A stretch of 8,239 nt of DNA from Xanthobacteraceae bacterium (lineage in GTDB: Bacteria > Pseudomonadota > Alphaproteobacteria > Rhizobiales > Xanthobacteraceae), in the NCBI GenBank assembly GCA_030039655.1, contig JASHVC010000116.1, positions 1 through 8,239 of the forward strand, read 5' to 3'. The position numbers and the translations under genes were made by a program. The notes under the pieces were generated by a model. That model was not told the origin of the DNA. It saw only the letters and a list, made by a program, of their open reading frames with translations, and made no database searches. Below are positions 1-5,409 of the stretch, piece by piece. The first letter of the stretch is position 1; every line of letters starts with the position of its first letter.

Positions 1-35
1 AAAATTCGATTCCCTACCGTGGGGTGCGCTCGGCA

Positions 36-602
36 ATGGAAAAATGGATCGTTCTCGCGATCGTGGCGGCGGCCGCGCTCTATGCAATCGGAGTCTTCAA
101 TCGCTTGGTGCGCTTGCGCAATCTCGTGCGTGAGGGCTGGAGCGGCATCGACGTCCAGCTCAAGCGCCGCACCGACCTCGTGCCCAATCTGGTCGAAACC
201 GTCAAGGGCTATGCGGCGCATGAGCGCGGCGTGTTTGAGGAAGTCACCGCCACGCGCGCTTCGAGCATCGCCGCAAATGACGTAACGGCCCAGGCCTCGG
301 CCGAGCAGGCGCTCCAGTCCTCTCTCGGTAAATTGTTCGCCGTCGCCGAGGCCTACCCGCAACTGAAGGCCGACAAAAATTTTCTCGCCCTGCAACAGCA
401 ATTGGCCGAAATCGAAGATCAGCTGCAAATGGCGCGCCGTTACTACAATGGCACGGTGCGCAACCTGAATATCGCGATTCAGTCATTTCCGGCCAACGCT
501 CTGGCCAGCGCGTTCGGTTTTCACGAGCAGCCGTTCTTCGAGCTCGATGATCGCAGCCAGGCGGCGGTGCCGGGCGTTATATTTCAAGCGCCGAGATCGT
601 GA
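36..602 (+). CDS. LemA family protein
   Basis: A 188-residue protein with one N-terminal membrane segment (about residues 3-21) and a soluble, largely helical remainder, as in the LemA family. Family landmarks are visible: the Asn-Arg-Leu-Val...Leu-Arg-Asn stretch after the membrane segment, the block WSGIDVQLKRR followed by DLVPNLVETVKGYA near residues 40-65, the AYPQLKAD/NF..LQ stretch near 110-125, the RRYYN motif, and a C-terminal FGF...PFFE stretch. Length is normal for the family. The molecular role of LemA proteins is not established; they are commonly encoded beside DUF2207 or TPM-domain membrane proteins, as here, where a DUF2207 gene follows after 18 bp. ATG at 36 is preferred over the in-frame GTG at 24, because the membrane segment then begins directly after Met-Glu-Lys. 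No clear Shine-Dalgarno sequence is visible for either start. The promoter lies to the left of the window. Confidence 0.93.
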   Translation: MEKWIVLAIVAAAALYAIGVFNRLVRLRNLVREGWSGIDVQLKRRTDLVPNLVETVKGYAAHERGVFEEVTATRASSIAANDVTAQASAEQALQSSLGKLFAVAEAYPQLKADKNFLALQQQLAEIEDQLQMARRYYNGTVRNLNIAIQSFPANALASAFGFHEQPFFELDDRSQAAVPGVIFQAPRS

Positions 603-620
603 GCGGCGCGTGAGCATGCG

Positions 621-2516
621 ATGAGAACTGTACGGCTGATAGCATTCGTCTTGCTGATCGCAGGCGCGGGAGTGCGGCCGGCTTTGGCGGTTGAGCACAT
701 CCTGCACTTCCTCAGCAATGTTACTGTCCAGCGCAATGGCGACCTCGACGTGACCGAGACCATACGAGTCAAGGTCGAGCAGTTTGGTACGATCAAGCAC
801 GGCATTCTGCGCGATTTCCCCACCACCTGCACGCGGCCAGACGGCAGCCGCGTGGTGGTCGGCTTCGATGTGCAATCGGTCACGCTCGACGGCGCCAAAG
901 AGCCTTGGAGCACCGAGGGGATGGCGAACGGCGTGCGTGTGCGCGTCGGCAGTGCCGCGACGACGCTTTCGGTCGGTGAGCACGAATTTGTCATCCACTA
1001 TCTTACCAACCGGCAGATCGGCTTTTTCCCCGACTACGACGAGCTCTATTGGAATGCGACCGGCAACGGCTGGACCTTTGCGATCGACGTGGCGGAAGCG
1101 CGGATCACGCTGCCTGATGCAGTGCCATTTAGGCAGACGGCAATCTACACCGGCCCCCAGGGCGCAACCGGCAAGGACGCCGCGATCATCCAGCGGCAGC
1201 CGGGCGTCATCATGTTCCAGACGACACGCGCCTTGCCACCAAAGAACGGTCTCACCGTCTCTGCCTCCTGGCAGAAAGGAGTGGTGACCGCGCCGACTTC
1301 GACCCAGGAAGCGCAGTGGTGGCTGAGCGACAATCTGCCCGCCGCGGTGGCCGGTCTCGGGCTCGTCGGCATCCTCGCCTACTACTTATTCGCCTGGCTG
1401 CGCGTCGGCCGCGGCCCGCCAGCCGGCACAATCATTCCGCTGTTTGCGCCGCCTGAAGGTCTGTCCGCCGCTGGTGTCCGTTACGTCGAGCGCATGAGAT
1501 TCGACGATCGATGCTTCACCGCCGCGATCATCGATCTTGCGGTAAACGGTCACGTGCAGCTCAGCGGCACCGGCAAGGAGACGATCATTCTTCGCCGCCC
1601 GGGCGTCAAGCCAATCGGGACACCGGAAAGCGCAGCCAAGAGCAGACTGTTCGGCACCGAGCCGTCGATCAAGCTGGTGCAGGCCAACTACCAGCCGCTC
1701 TCCAATGCCAAAGCTGCGCTCATGGAAGGGCTCAAGCAGAATTACGACGGCAAGCTGTTCATTAACAATTACGGGTGGTCAGCTTTCGGGCTGTTGTTTG
1801 TCGTCGTATTGCTTGCACTGACCGGCGTGCTCATCACGACCATCTACGATGCCAATCGGGCCGCGACGCTGATCATGGCTTCAGCCATGCCGCTGTTTCC
1901 GATCATCGGGGGCGTGACCATGATCCGGGCAGGGCGCCAAGCTGAAAGATTGTCCATCCTGCAGACCACGATTGGCGTGATCTTGATCGTCGTGTTCGCG
2001 TACCTGGGATACGCGTTCGTAGCCACGATAGCGCGTGGACTGATCGACTACGTTCCGACCATCGCGGCCTTTATCCTCGGCCCCCTGGCCTTGCTCAGCT
2101 TCCGCTGGCTGCAGGCGCCGACAGTCATCGGCCGCTCCGTCATGGATCGCATCGAAGGCTTTCGCGAGTATCTCGGCGTTGCCGAGGAGGACCGGCTCAA
2201 CGCGCTCAATCCGCCCGACAAGACACCGGAACTGTTCGAGCGGTTCCTGCCCTATGCAATCGCACTCGACGTAGAGGTAGCCTGGGCGACGCGCTTCGCC
2301 GCGGTACTCGCGGCCGCCGGGGCGACCGCCGCCGTTGGGGCTTGGTACCAAGGCCACGATTGGGCAAACGATCCGGTTGGCTTCACCCACGAGCTCGGCG
2401 GTACTCTGTCACAGACGATCTCCTCAGCCTCCAGTCCGCCCGGCTCAGGGGGCGGTTCCGACGGCGGTGGGTCGTCGGGAGGTGGGGGAGGCGGGGGTGG
2501 AGGGTCGGGTTGGTAG
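621..2516 (+). CDS. DUF2207 domain-containing membrane protein
   Basis: A 631-residue envelope protein. A signal peptide is visible (Arg near the start, hydrophobic core, Ala-Leu-Ala before Val24). An extracytoplasmic beta-rich domain follows (about 25-230, with the FPDYDELYWNATGNGW stretch typical of DUF2207). Then come a membrane segment (about 239-260), a cytoplasmic part with the conserved P-P-E-G-L start near 277 and FDDRCFTAAIIDLAVNGHV near 294-312, further membrane segments at about 386-408, 414-433, 447-469 and 478-495, and a final Ser/Gly tail ending in Gly-Ser-Gly-Trp. A Gly-rich tail closed by Trp is characteristic of this family and of LemA-associated TPM proteins. Function is unknown. 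The 18-bp gap after the LemA gene on the same strand suggests one transcript and a shared role at the inner membrane. Only a weak GTGAG element precedes the ATG at 621. Confidence 0.93.
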   Translation: MRTVRLIAFVLLIAGAGVRPALAVEHILHFLSNVTVQRNGDLDVTETIRVKVEQFGTIKHGILRDFPTTCTRPDGSRVVVGFDVQSVTLDGAKEPWSTEGMANGVRVRVGSAATTLSVGEHEFVIHYLTNRQIGFFPDYDELYWNATGNGWTFAIDVAEARITLPDAVPFRQTAIYTGPQGATGKDAAIIQRQPGVIMFQTTRALPPKNGLTVSASWQKGVVTAPTSTQEAQWWLSDNLPAAVAGLGLVGILAYYLFAWLRVGRGPPAGTIIPLFAPPEGLSAAGVRYVERMRFDDRCFTAAIIDLAVNGHVQLSGTGKETIILRRPGVKPIGTPESAAKSRLFGTEPSIKLVQANYQPLSNAKAALMEGLKQNYDGKLFINNYGWSAFGLLFVVVLLALTGVLITTIYDANRAATLIMASAMPLFPIIGGVTMIRAGRQAERLSILQTTIGVILIVVFAYLGYAFVATIARGLIDYVPTIAAFILGPLALLSFRWLQAPTVIGRSVMDRIEGFREYLGVAEEDRLNALNPPDKTPELFERFLPYAIALDVEVAWATRFAAVLAAAGATAAVGAWYQGHDWANDPVGFTHELGGTLSQTISSASSPPGSGGGSDGGGSSGGGGGGGGGSGW

Positions 2517-2573
2517 GCGCCACGTCAGGTCGGATGTCAGATCGCGAGCTTGGTCAATGCCTTCTGGCGCCTA
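2514..2573. terminator. Perfect 9-bp inverted repeat between convergent genes
   Basis: TAGGCGCCA at 2514-2522 is the exact reverse complement of TGGCGCCTA at 2565-2573, with 42 bases between. The left arm includes the TAG stop of the DUF2207 gene. The right arm ends 14 bases beyond the stop of the convergent small gene. Each arm also contains the 6-bp palindrome GGCGCC. A short TTT follows the right arm on the + strand, but there is no real T-tract. A role as a shared terminator or mRNA 3'-end structure for the two converging transcripts is inferred from position; the long loop makes it weaker than a classical terminator. Confidence 0.4.
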
Positions 2574-2587
2574 TTTCATCCTAGAGT

Positions 2588-2770
2588 TCAGCGGGATGAA
2601 GGCTCGATCTGCTGGCAATTGGTGCGGCCGGACATCAGACAATCCTCCAGTTTGCCGTCGGCGTAGAGTTCCCGCGCCAACAGCCATCCGACCACGAACA
2701 GAAGCACGACGATACCCAGAGCGATCATTGGGCCCCGCCGGCTGTCGGGTTGGCGATTACGGTCTGCCAT
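2588..2770 (-). CDS. Small single-pass membrane protein, function unknown
   Basis: A 60-residue protein: a charged N terminus (MADRNRQPDSRRG), one membrane segment (about residues 14-35) and a short C-terminal part. The Arg-rich N terminus suggests the C-terminal part is periplasmic. That part carries two cysteines, Cys44 and Cys52, in DCLMSGRTNC; a disulfide is possible but not shown. I associate such small Cys-x7-Cys membrane proteins with rhizobial genomes but cannot name a function. An upstream in-frame ATG at 2851 would add 27 residues. The start at 2770 is preferred because a purine-rich GGAAGAAGAAG lies just upstream and the extension looks non-coding. The gene converges with the DUF2207 gene and is probably a single-gene transcript. 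A weak promoter-like pair (TTGGGC, 16 bp, CATAAA on the - strand, at 2862-2835) lies upstream. Confidence 0.72.
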   Translation of the reverse strand: MADRNRQPDSRRGPMIALGIVVLLFVVGWLLARELYADGKLEDCLMSGRTNCQQIEPSSR

Positions 2771-2778
2771 GCGACTTC

Positions 2779-2804
2779 TTCTTCCAAGTGGTTCTTCCAA
2801 GTGG
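2779..2804. repeat. 13-bp perfect tandem duplication containing a ribosome binding site
   Basis: TTCTTCCAAGTGG occurs twice without a gap (2779-2791 and 2792-2804). Read on the - strand each unit is CCACTTGGAAGAA, so the Shine-Dalgarno-like GGAAG of the small membrane protein gene is present twice. The copy nearer the gene ends 10 bases before its ATG, the other 23 bases before. This looks like a recent small duplication in the leader of that gene. Confidence 0.75.
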
Positions 2805-3141
2805 CCAGCATTCAGCGTTGGCCGTTTGCCTTCATTTATGAGCTCAATCAACCCAAGCCCAATTATCTACTGCCGAGAAACGAATCTAGGGTCGATTTCG
2901 CTTCAGGTCCGAAGCTCGTTGAGGCATTCGAACGTGACGTTGCGATCAAATAACGAGCGCGGGTTAAGCAGCGAAGAGCCGCACCGGTGAACTAAACTAA
3001 CGTATCGGCTGACCCGCCCTCTTAATGTTAATGAAATATTACCCAAGCACCATAGTGACTTGGTTCAATTTCAGTAAAATGATGACGCTGGGATTGCAGG
3101 GCTTCCGGGTTCGGCAAGTTGTCGCCGATTTCAGAAGCGAG

Positions 3142-3205
3142 CGAGGGAGTCCTCCCCCTCGTTGAGGGATCTAGCAATCCGAGGGGACGGACCTGGAGCT
3201 AAACG
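3142..3205 (+). promoter_or_regulatory. Structured 5' leader and ribosome binding site of the pilin gene
   Basis: A single C-run, CCCCCTC (3154-3160), can pair with several G-rich partners: CGAGGG at 3142-3147 (6-bp stem with CCCTCG at 3156-3161), GAGGG at 3164-3168 (5 bp, 3-base loop GTT), GAGGGG at 3181-3186, and GAGGGGG at 3251-3257 inside the coding region. These pairings exclude one another. CTCC at 3152-3155 could also pair with the Shine-Dalgarno GGAG at 3195-3198, which lies 7 bases before the ATG. The repeats are directly visible; a regulatory role is inference. Confidence 0.35.
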
Positions 3206-3391
3206 ATGTCTAAGGTTGTGAAGTTGATTAACGCTGTCCGCAGGGACGAGGAGGGGGCGGCGTTGGTGGAATATGCACTTCTCGTTGGCCTCATCGCCGT
3301 TGTTTGTATCATCGCTGTCACGCAGTTGGGTCTCGCCATTTCGACCAAGCTCAGCACTGCTTGCAGCTCTCTGGGCGGCAGCAGCTGCTAG
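3206..3391 (+). CDS. Flp family type IVb pilin precursor
   Basis: A 61-residue pilin subunit of the Flp/Fap (tight adherence) type. A short basic leader ends in EEG, followed by AALVEYALLVGLIAVV. Prepilin cleavage is expected after Gly17, giving a mature protein of 44 residues with Glu at +5 and Tyr at +6, the Flp signature. The hydrophobic helix covers about residues 19-45. The C terminus has Cys53 and Cys61, which could form a small loop. Length is normal for Flp pilins. GGAG at 3195-3198, 7 bases before the ATG, supports the start. In known systems Flp subunits are cut by a TadV/CpaA peptidase and assembled by Tad/Cpa proteins. None of those genes is in this window, so this is an orphan copy here. 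A strong hairpin follows the stop. The downstream neighbour on the same strand is a GT-C-type membrane glycosyltransferase candidate. Confidence 0.93.
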   Translation: MSKVVKLINAVRRDEEGAALVEYALLVGLIAVVCIIAVTQLGLAISTKLSTACSSLGGSSC

Positions 3392-3408
3392 CGCGCTTAA
3401 TGAACTTG

Positions 3409-3439
3409 TGAAGCGGTCAGACCAAGTCTGACTGCTTCA
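3409..3439 (+). terminator. Strong 14-bp hairpin after the pilin gene
   Basis: The left arm 3409-3422 (TGAAGCGGTCAGAC) and right arm 3426-3439 (GTCTGACTGCTTCA) pair over 14 bp with one G-T wobble (3415/3433) and a CAA loop. It begins 17 bases after the pilin stop codon. No T-tract follows, so it may be an imperfect intrinsic terminator or a structure protecting the 3' end of an abundant pilin mRNA. Either role would partly uncouple the pilin from the downstream membrane gene. Confidence 0.6.
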
Positions 3440-3521
3440 GCTCCTCCGGAAATTCGCTGTACGGGCGGTTACGCGGAATCCTCCAACCAGCCGCGTCACT
3501 CCCTCGGCCGATTTAACAATC

Positions 3522-4709
3522 GTGCCGTTGCCCTCTCGGCTCGTCATGGTGCGTCGGATACCGTTTCTTCTTTATTTGGCCGTCGTCATCGCGGTTGTAA
3601 GCGCGATCGGCTCTTTCGGCTGGGTCCGCACGTGGTCATCGCTCACCGTGCCAAGCATGTATCCGCCTTTCGGCGACATGCGCATAATCCAAGCAGCGAT
3701 CATAAGCATCGAGCGCGGATACGATCCCCGCGTTAACGATGTCGGTGACTATTGGAGGCGCGCATATAACATTCCGTCGCCCTGGATCGAGATTGGCAAA
3801 GCTCTGCATTTCGAAAACGAAGAACGATTTGTCACGATCGCTGCCATGGCGGCGCTTTTCTTCGTCGGCATTTGTGCGTTCCTGCTATTTCGCTTTCCCT
3901 CCTTTGGGCTTCTTGCATCAGTGGTTTCAACATCCACGCTCGTAGGTATCGAGCGCGGGAATGTTGACTTGATTCTCTTCTGCCTTTTGCTTCCAGCAGC
4001 GCTATGGCTCCCCAAGTCATGGTCGCCAATTCCCATCCTGGCCGGAGCACTCTTGAAGCTCTATCCGGTTTTTGCGCTAGGGGCTCTGTACATCCAACGG
4101 CAGTACCGGATGCTTGCCGTATCAGCGGTGTTGGCCATAGGGATTTTCGCCTATCTGGGGAATGAGCTGTCCAGCATCCAGGCAACGACGCCCGTCGGTT
4201 GCTATTTCGCATACGGCGTTTCGCCGATAGTTATGTGCTTCCGTTTTCTTGGCCTGCCGACTTGGGCCCTTGTAGGCACGATCACAGCCATCGTGGCGAC
4301 GGCGGTCATATTGGCGTATCTCTTTATCAAATCGGATTCGGTGCGACCGCAACAAGGTCCTGTGTTCAACCTTATGCTGGTAGGGTCTTCAATTTACGTT
4401 GGCACTTTTGCACTCACTACGAATTTTGATTATCGGCTGATCTTCCTCATCTTTTGCGTTCCCTTTTTCTGCACCAAACCGTTTCCCTTCTCGCGCGCTT
4501 TCATTGTCGCGATTGTGGTGGCGATGAACGAGACGCTGTTCATGCACTGGCTTGGCCTTGGCGGCCACGTTGCGGTCGAACTCGCCCAGATCGCTGTCTT
4601 CGTTGTTCTTAGCAGCTATCTGTCAGCGCTTGCTCTGAAAAGCCGACGCGACGCTGCAACATCACCTAAGCCGCGACTCGCGGAACATCATCTCGCTCAC
4701 GCTCGTTGA
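3522..4709 (+). CDS. Polytopic GT-C membrane protein, GT87/DUF2029-like glycosyltransferase candidate
   Basis: A 395-residue protein with about nine to ten membrane segments, the first at about residues 13-32. The layout resembles the GT87/DUF2029 group of GT-C glycosyltransferases, which use polyprenyl-phosphate sugars on the outer face of the inner membrane. Supporting motifs are an acidic site in the first loop (PPFGDMR, Asp52), ERGNVDLILFCLLLPAAL at 144-161, GALLKLYP at 175-182, and NFDYRLIFL at 301-309 near the C terminus. The C-terminal tail is polar and basic. Substrate is unknown. The start is uncertain: GTG at 3522, ATG at 3546 (giving MVRRIPFLLYL, a good positive-inside beginning) and GTG at 3549 all lack a clear Shine-Dalgarno sequence. 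The gene lies 130 bp after the pilin gene, and its codons show more A/T at third positions than the flanking genes. O-antigen or teichuronate-type polymer enzymes are alternatives. Confidence 0.75.
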   Translation: MPLPSRLVMVRRIPFLLYLAVVIAVVSAIGSFGWVRTWSSLTVPSMYPPFGDMRIIQAAIISIERGYDPRVNDVGDYWRRAYNIPSPWIEIGKALHFENEERFVTIAAMAALFFVGICAFLLFRFPSFGLLASVVSTSTLVGIERGNVDLILFCLLLPAALWLPKSWSPIPILAGALLKLYPVFALGALYIQRQYRMLAVSAVLAIGIFAYLGNELSSIQATTPVGCYFAYGVSPIVMCFRFLGLPTWALVGTITAIVATAVILAYLFIKSDSVRPQQGPVFNLMLVGSSIYVGTFALTTNFDYRLIFLIFCVPFFCTKPFPFSRAFIVAIVVAMNETLFMHWLGLGGHVAVELAQIAVFVVLSSYLSALALKSRRDAATSPKPRLAEHHLAHAR

Positions 4710-4710
4710 C

Positions 4711-4743
4711 TGGTCGCGCGTTGACACTAAGCCGCGCAGACCA
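4711..4743. terminator. Bulged 10-bp hairpin between convergent genes
   Basis: TGGTC at 4711-4715 pairs with GACCA at 4739-4743, and GCGCG at 4716-4720 pairs with CGCGC at 4733-4737. One A is bulged (4738) and the loop is 12 bases. It starts two bases after the stop of the GT-C membrane gene and lies 20 bases beyond the stop of the convergent small gene. No T-tract follows on either side. A bidirectional terminator role is inferred from the position. Confidence 0.4.
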
Positions 4744-4762
4744 CTTTGATCTGATGCTTCCG

Positions 4763-5011
4763 CTACCATTTGATCATCCCATTGATGACGAACAGCGCCG
4801 TGCCGAGGGCGATAATGAGCGCTCCTGCTGCTTTCCAGCGGTCGGCGCGTAAGGTGCGCGCGTTCCTTTCGCGGACCCAGATCATGGCCTCGGCGCGCCG
4901 TTTTGGGTCAAAGCCGAGCGCTTCGCCGCTTCCGGTTGCGAGATCCCGTTTGATCGATTTGATGTTGCGCAGCGTCTCGAAAAAGTCGCGGTTCTTTTCG
5001 GATATCGACAC
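4763..5011 (-). CDS. Small tail-anchored membrane protein, function unknown
   Basis: An 82-residue protein with a charged, probably helical N-terminal part (residues 1-58, rich in Lys, Arg, Glu and Asp) and one membrane segment at about 60-79 ending in Ile-Lys-Trp. With almost nothing after the membrane segment, a tail-anchored arrangement with the bulk in the cytoplasm is likely. I do not recognise a family. The first available start is GTG at 5011. The frame stays open for a further nine codons upstream to a TAG, with no other start codon and no clear Shine-Dalgarno sequence, so the true N terminus is not certain. The gene lies 83 bp after the tRNA-Lys on the same strand and could be reached by read-through from it, since no clear terminator separates them. 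The opposite-strand frame over the same stretch has a less protein-like translation. Confidence 0.62.
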   Translation of the reverse strand: MSISEKNRDFFETLRNIKSIKRDLATGSGEALGFDPKRRAEAMIWVRERNARTLRADRWKAAGALIIALGTALFVINGMIKW

Positions 5012-5094
5012 CTCGGGCCCAGCCTTCGGTTTTACCTAAGGAGTTACCTCTAAGAGTGCATCTGAGACGGGAAGCCACAAGGCGTTGATTCCAT

Positions 5095-5169
5095 TGGTGA
5101 GCCCGGATGGGATCGAACCATCGACCTACTGATTAAAAGTCAGTTGCTCTACCACTGAGCTACGGGCCC
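5095..5169 (-). tRNA. tRNA-Lys (anticodon TTT)
   Basis: The - strand folds as a complete tRNA. The acceptor stem is GGGCCCG (5169-5163) with CGGGCTC (5105-5099), with one G-T wobble. The D arm is GCTC...GAGC. The anticodon stem ACTGA/TCAGT encloses the loop CTTTTAA, giving anticodon TTT for lysine. The T arm contains GGTTCGATCC. The discriminator is A (5098) and CCA is encoded (5097-5095). Total length with CCA is 75 bases. No integrase gene, attachment-site duplication or other sign of an integrated element is seen beside it. Confidence 0.96.
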
Positions 5170-5179
5170 CAAGCCCAAA

Positions 5180-5208
5180 CATCTAGGCTGCCCGCTGGAT
5201 CATTCCAA
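5180..5208 (-). promoter_or_regulatory. Probable sigma-70-type promoter of tRNA-Lys
   Basis: On the - strand TTGGAA (5208-5203) and TAGATG (5185-5180) are separated by 17 bp. The -10 element ends 10 bases before the first base of the tRNA, so a start about 7 bases downstream would give a leader of only 3-4 bases, as expected for a tRNA gene. The -35 matches 4 of 6 and the -10 matches 3 of 6 consensus bases. The -35 element overlaps the last two codons of the doubtful upstream reading frame at 5200-5388. Confidence 0.45.
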
Positions 5209-5388
5209 GCCAAATTGTTGGCCTGCGGGGTGAATGTGCGGGAGCGGGAACGACGCCCAGTCGATGCCGGGCTCAGTTTTCCAGTCGAGCTTGGCCTGTT
5301 CTCTCAAGTAGGCATGCAAGACGGCGACGGGCGCCGTTCCCAAGGCCTTCCCGGCTTTGCTACAGTGCTTATCTGCCGGAATGATCAT
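5200..5388 (-). CDS. Doubtful 62-residue hypothetical protein
   Basis: A - strand frame upstream of tRNA-Lys with mostly G or C at third codon positions and a fairly protein-like translation: an Ala/Gly/Lys-rich N-terminal part (KAGKALGTAPVAVLHAYLREQAK) and an acidic-aromatic part (LDWKTEPGIDWASFPLPHIHP). There is no membrane segment, signal peptide or family that I recognise. Against it, the ATG at 5388 has no close Shine-Dalgarno sequence and lies only 21 bp from the divergent ATG of the amidohydrolase gene, so the amidohydrolase promoter would have to sit inside it. The competing + strand frame here, an N-terminal extension of the amidohydrolase, looks worse, so this is the better coding candidate for the stretch, but it may be non-coding. 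Confidence 0.35.
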   Translation of the reverse strand: MIIPADKHCSKAGKALGTAPVAVLHAYLREQAKLDWKTEPGIDWASFPLPHIHPAGQQFGLE

Positions 5389-5396
5389 CGCCGAGC

Positions 5397-5401
5397 GAGG
5401 A
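5397..5401 (+). promoter_or_regulatory. Ribosome binding site of the amidohydrolase gene
   Basis: GAGGA lies 8 bases before the ATG at 5410. It decides the start: the same frame is open back to 5215, but the extra 65 residues do not resemble the family, and the usual M20 N terminus begins right after this ATG. Confidence 0.7.
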
Positions 5402-5409
5402 CCTTACCG

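Larger units (their letters stand above)
2771..3205. other. Intergenic region, AT-rich in the middle, between divergent small gene and pilin gene
   Basis: This 435-bp stretch holds no convincing protein gene; short + strand frames at 2750-2953 and 2769-2990 give unstructured Ser/Arg-rich translations. From the left it contains the tandem 13-bp duplication, a weak - strand promoter candidate (2835-2862), an AT-rich segment at about 3000-3085 that includes TTAATGTTAA (3022-3031), and the structured leader of the pilin gene (3141-3205). The AT-rich segment is the likeliest site of the pilin promoter, but no hexamer pair there has acceptable spacing. No CtrA-type TTAA-N7-TTAA site and no sigma-54 site was found. 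Confidence 0.5.

Noticed and set aside
483..998. Long - strand frames over the LemA-DUF2207 junction
   Set aside because: They are antisense to two well-recognised genes and encode Arg/His-rich sequence with no domain.
2335..2990. Several + strand frames across the end of DUF2207 and the following intergenic DNA
   Set aside because: They overlap better-supported genes or give Ser/Arg-rich, low-quality translations without ribosome binding sites.
3022..3031. TTAATGTTAA as a possible CtrA site upstream of the pilin
   Set aside because: The two TTAA halves are 2 bp apart rather than the 7 bp of a CtrA box.
3060..3080. TTGGTT and TAAAAT as a pilin promoter
   Set aside because: The spacer is only 9 bp, too short for a sigma-70-type promoter, and no better pair was found.
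5095..5169. tRNA-Lys as an integration site for a mobile element
   Set aside because: No integrase, no duplicated tRNA 3' end and no phage or plasmid genes are seen on either side.
5215..5409. A 65-residue N-terminal extension of the amidohydrolase
   Set aside because: It starts from TTG with no ribosome binding site, has no signal peptide or family similarity, and the internal ATG at 5410 has GAGGA at the right distance and begins the normal M20 N terminus.
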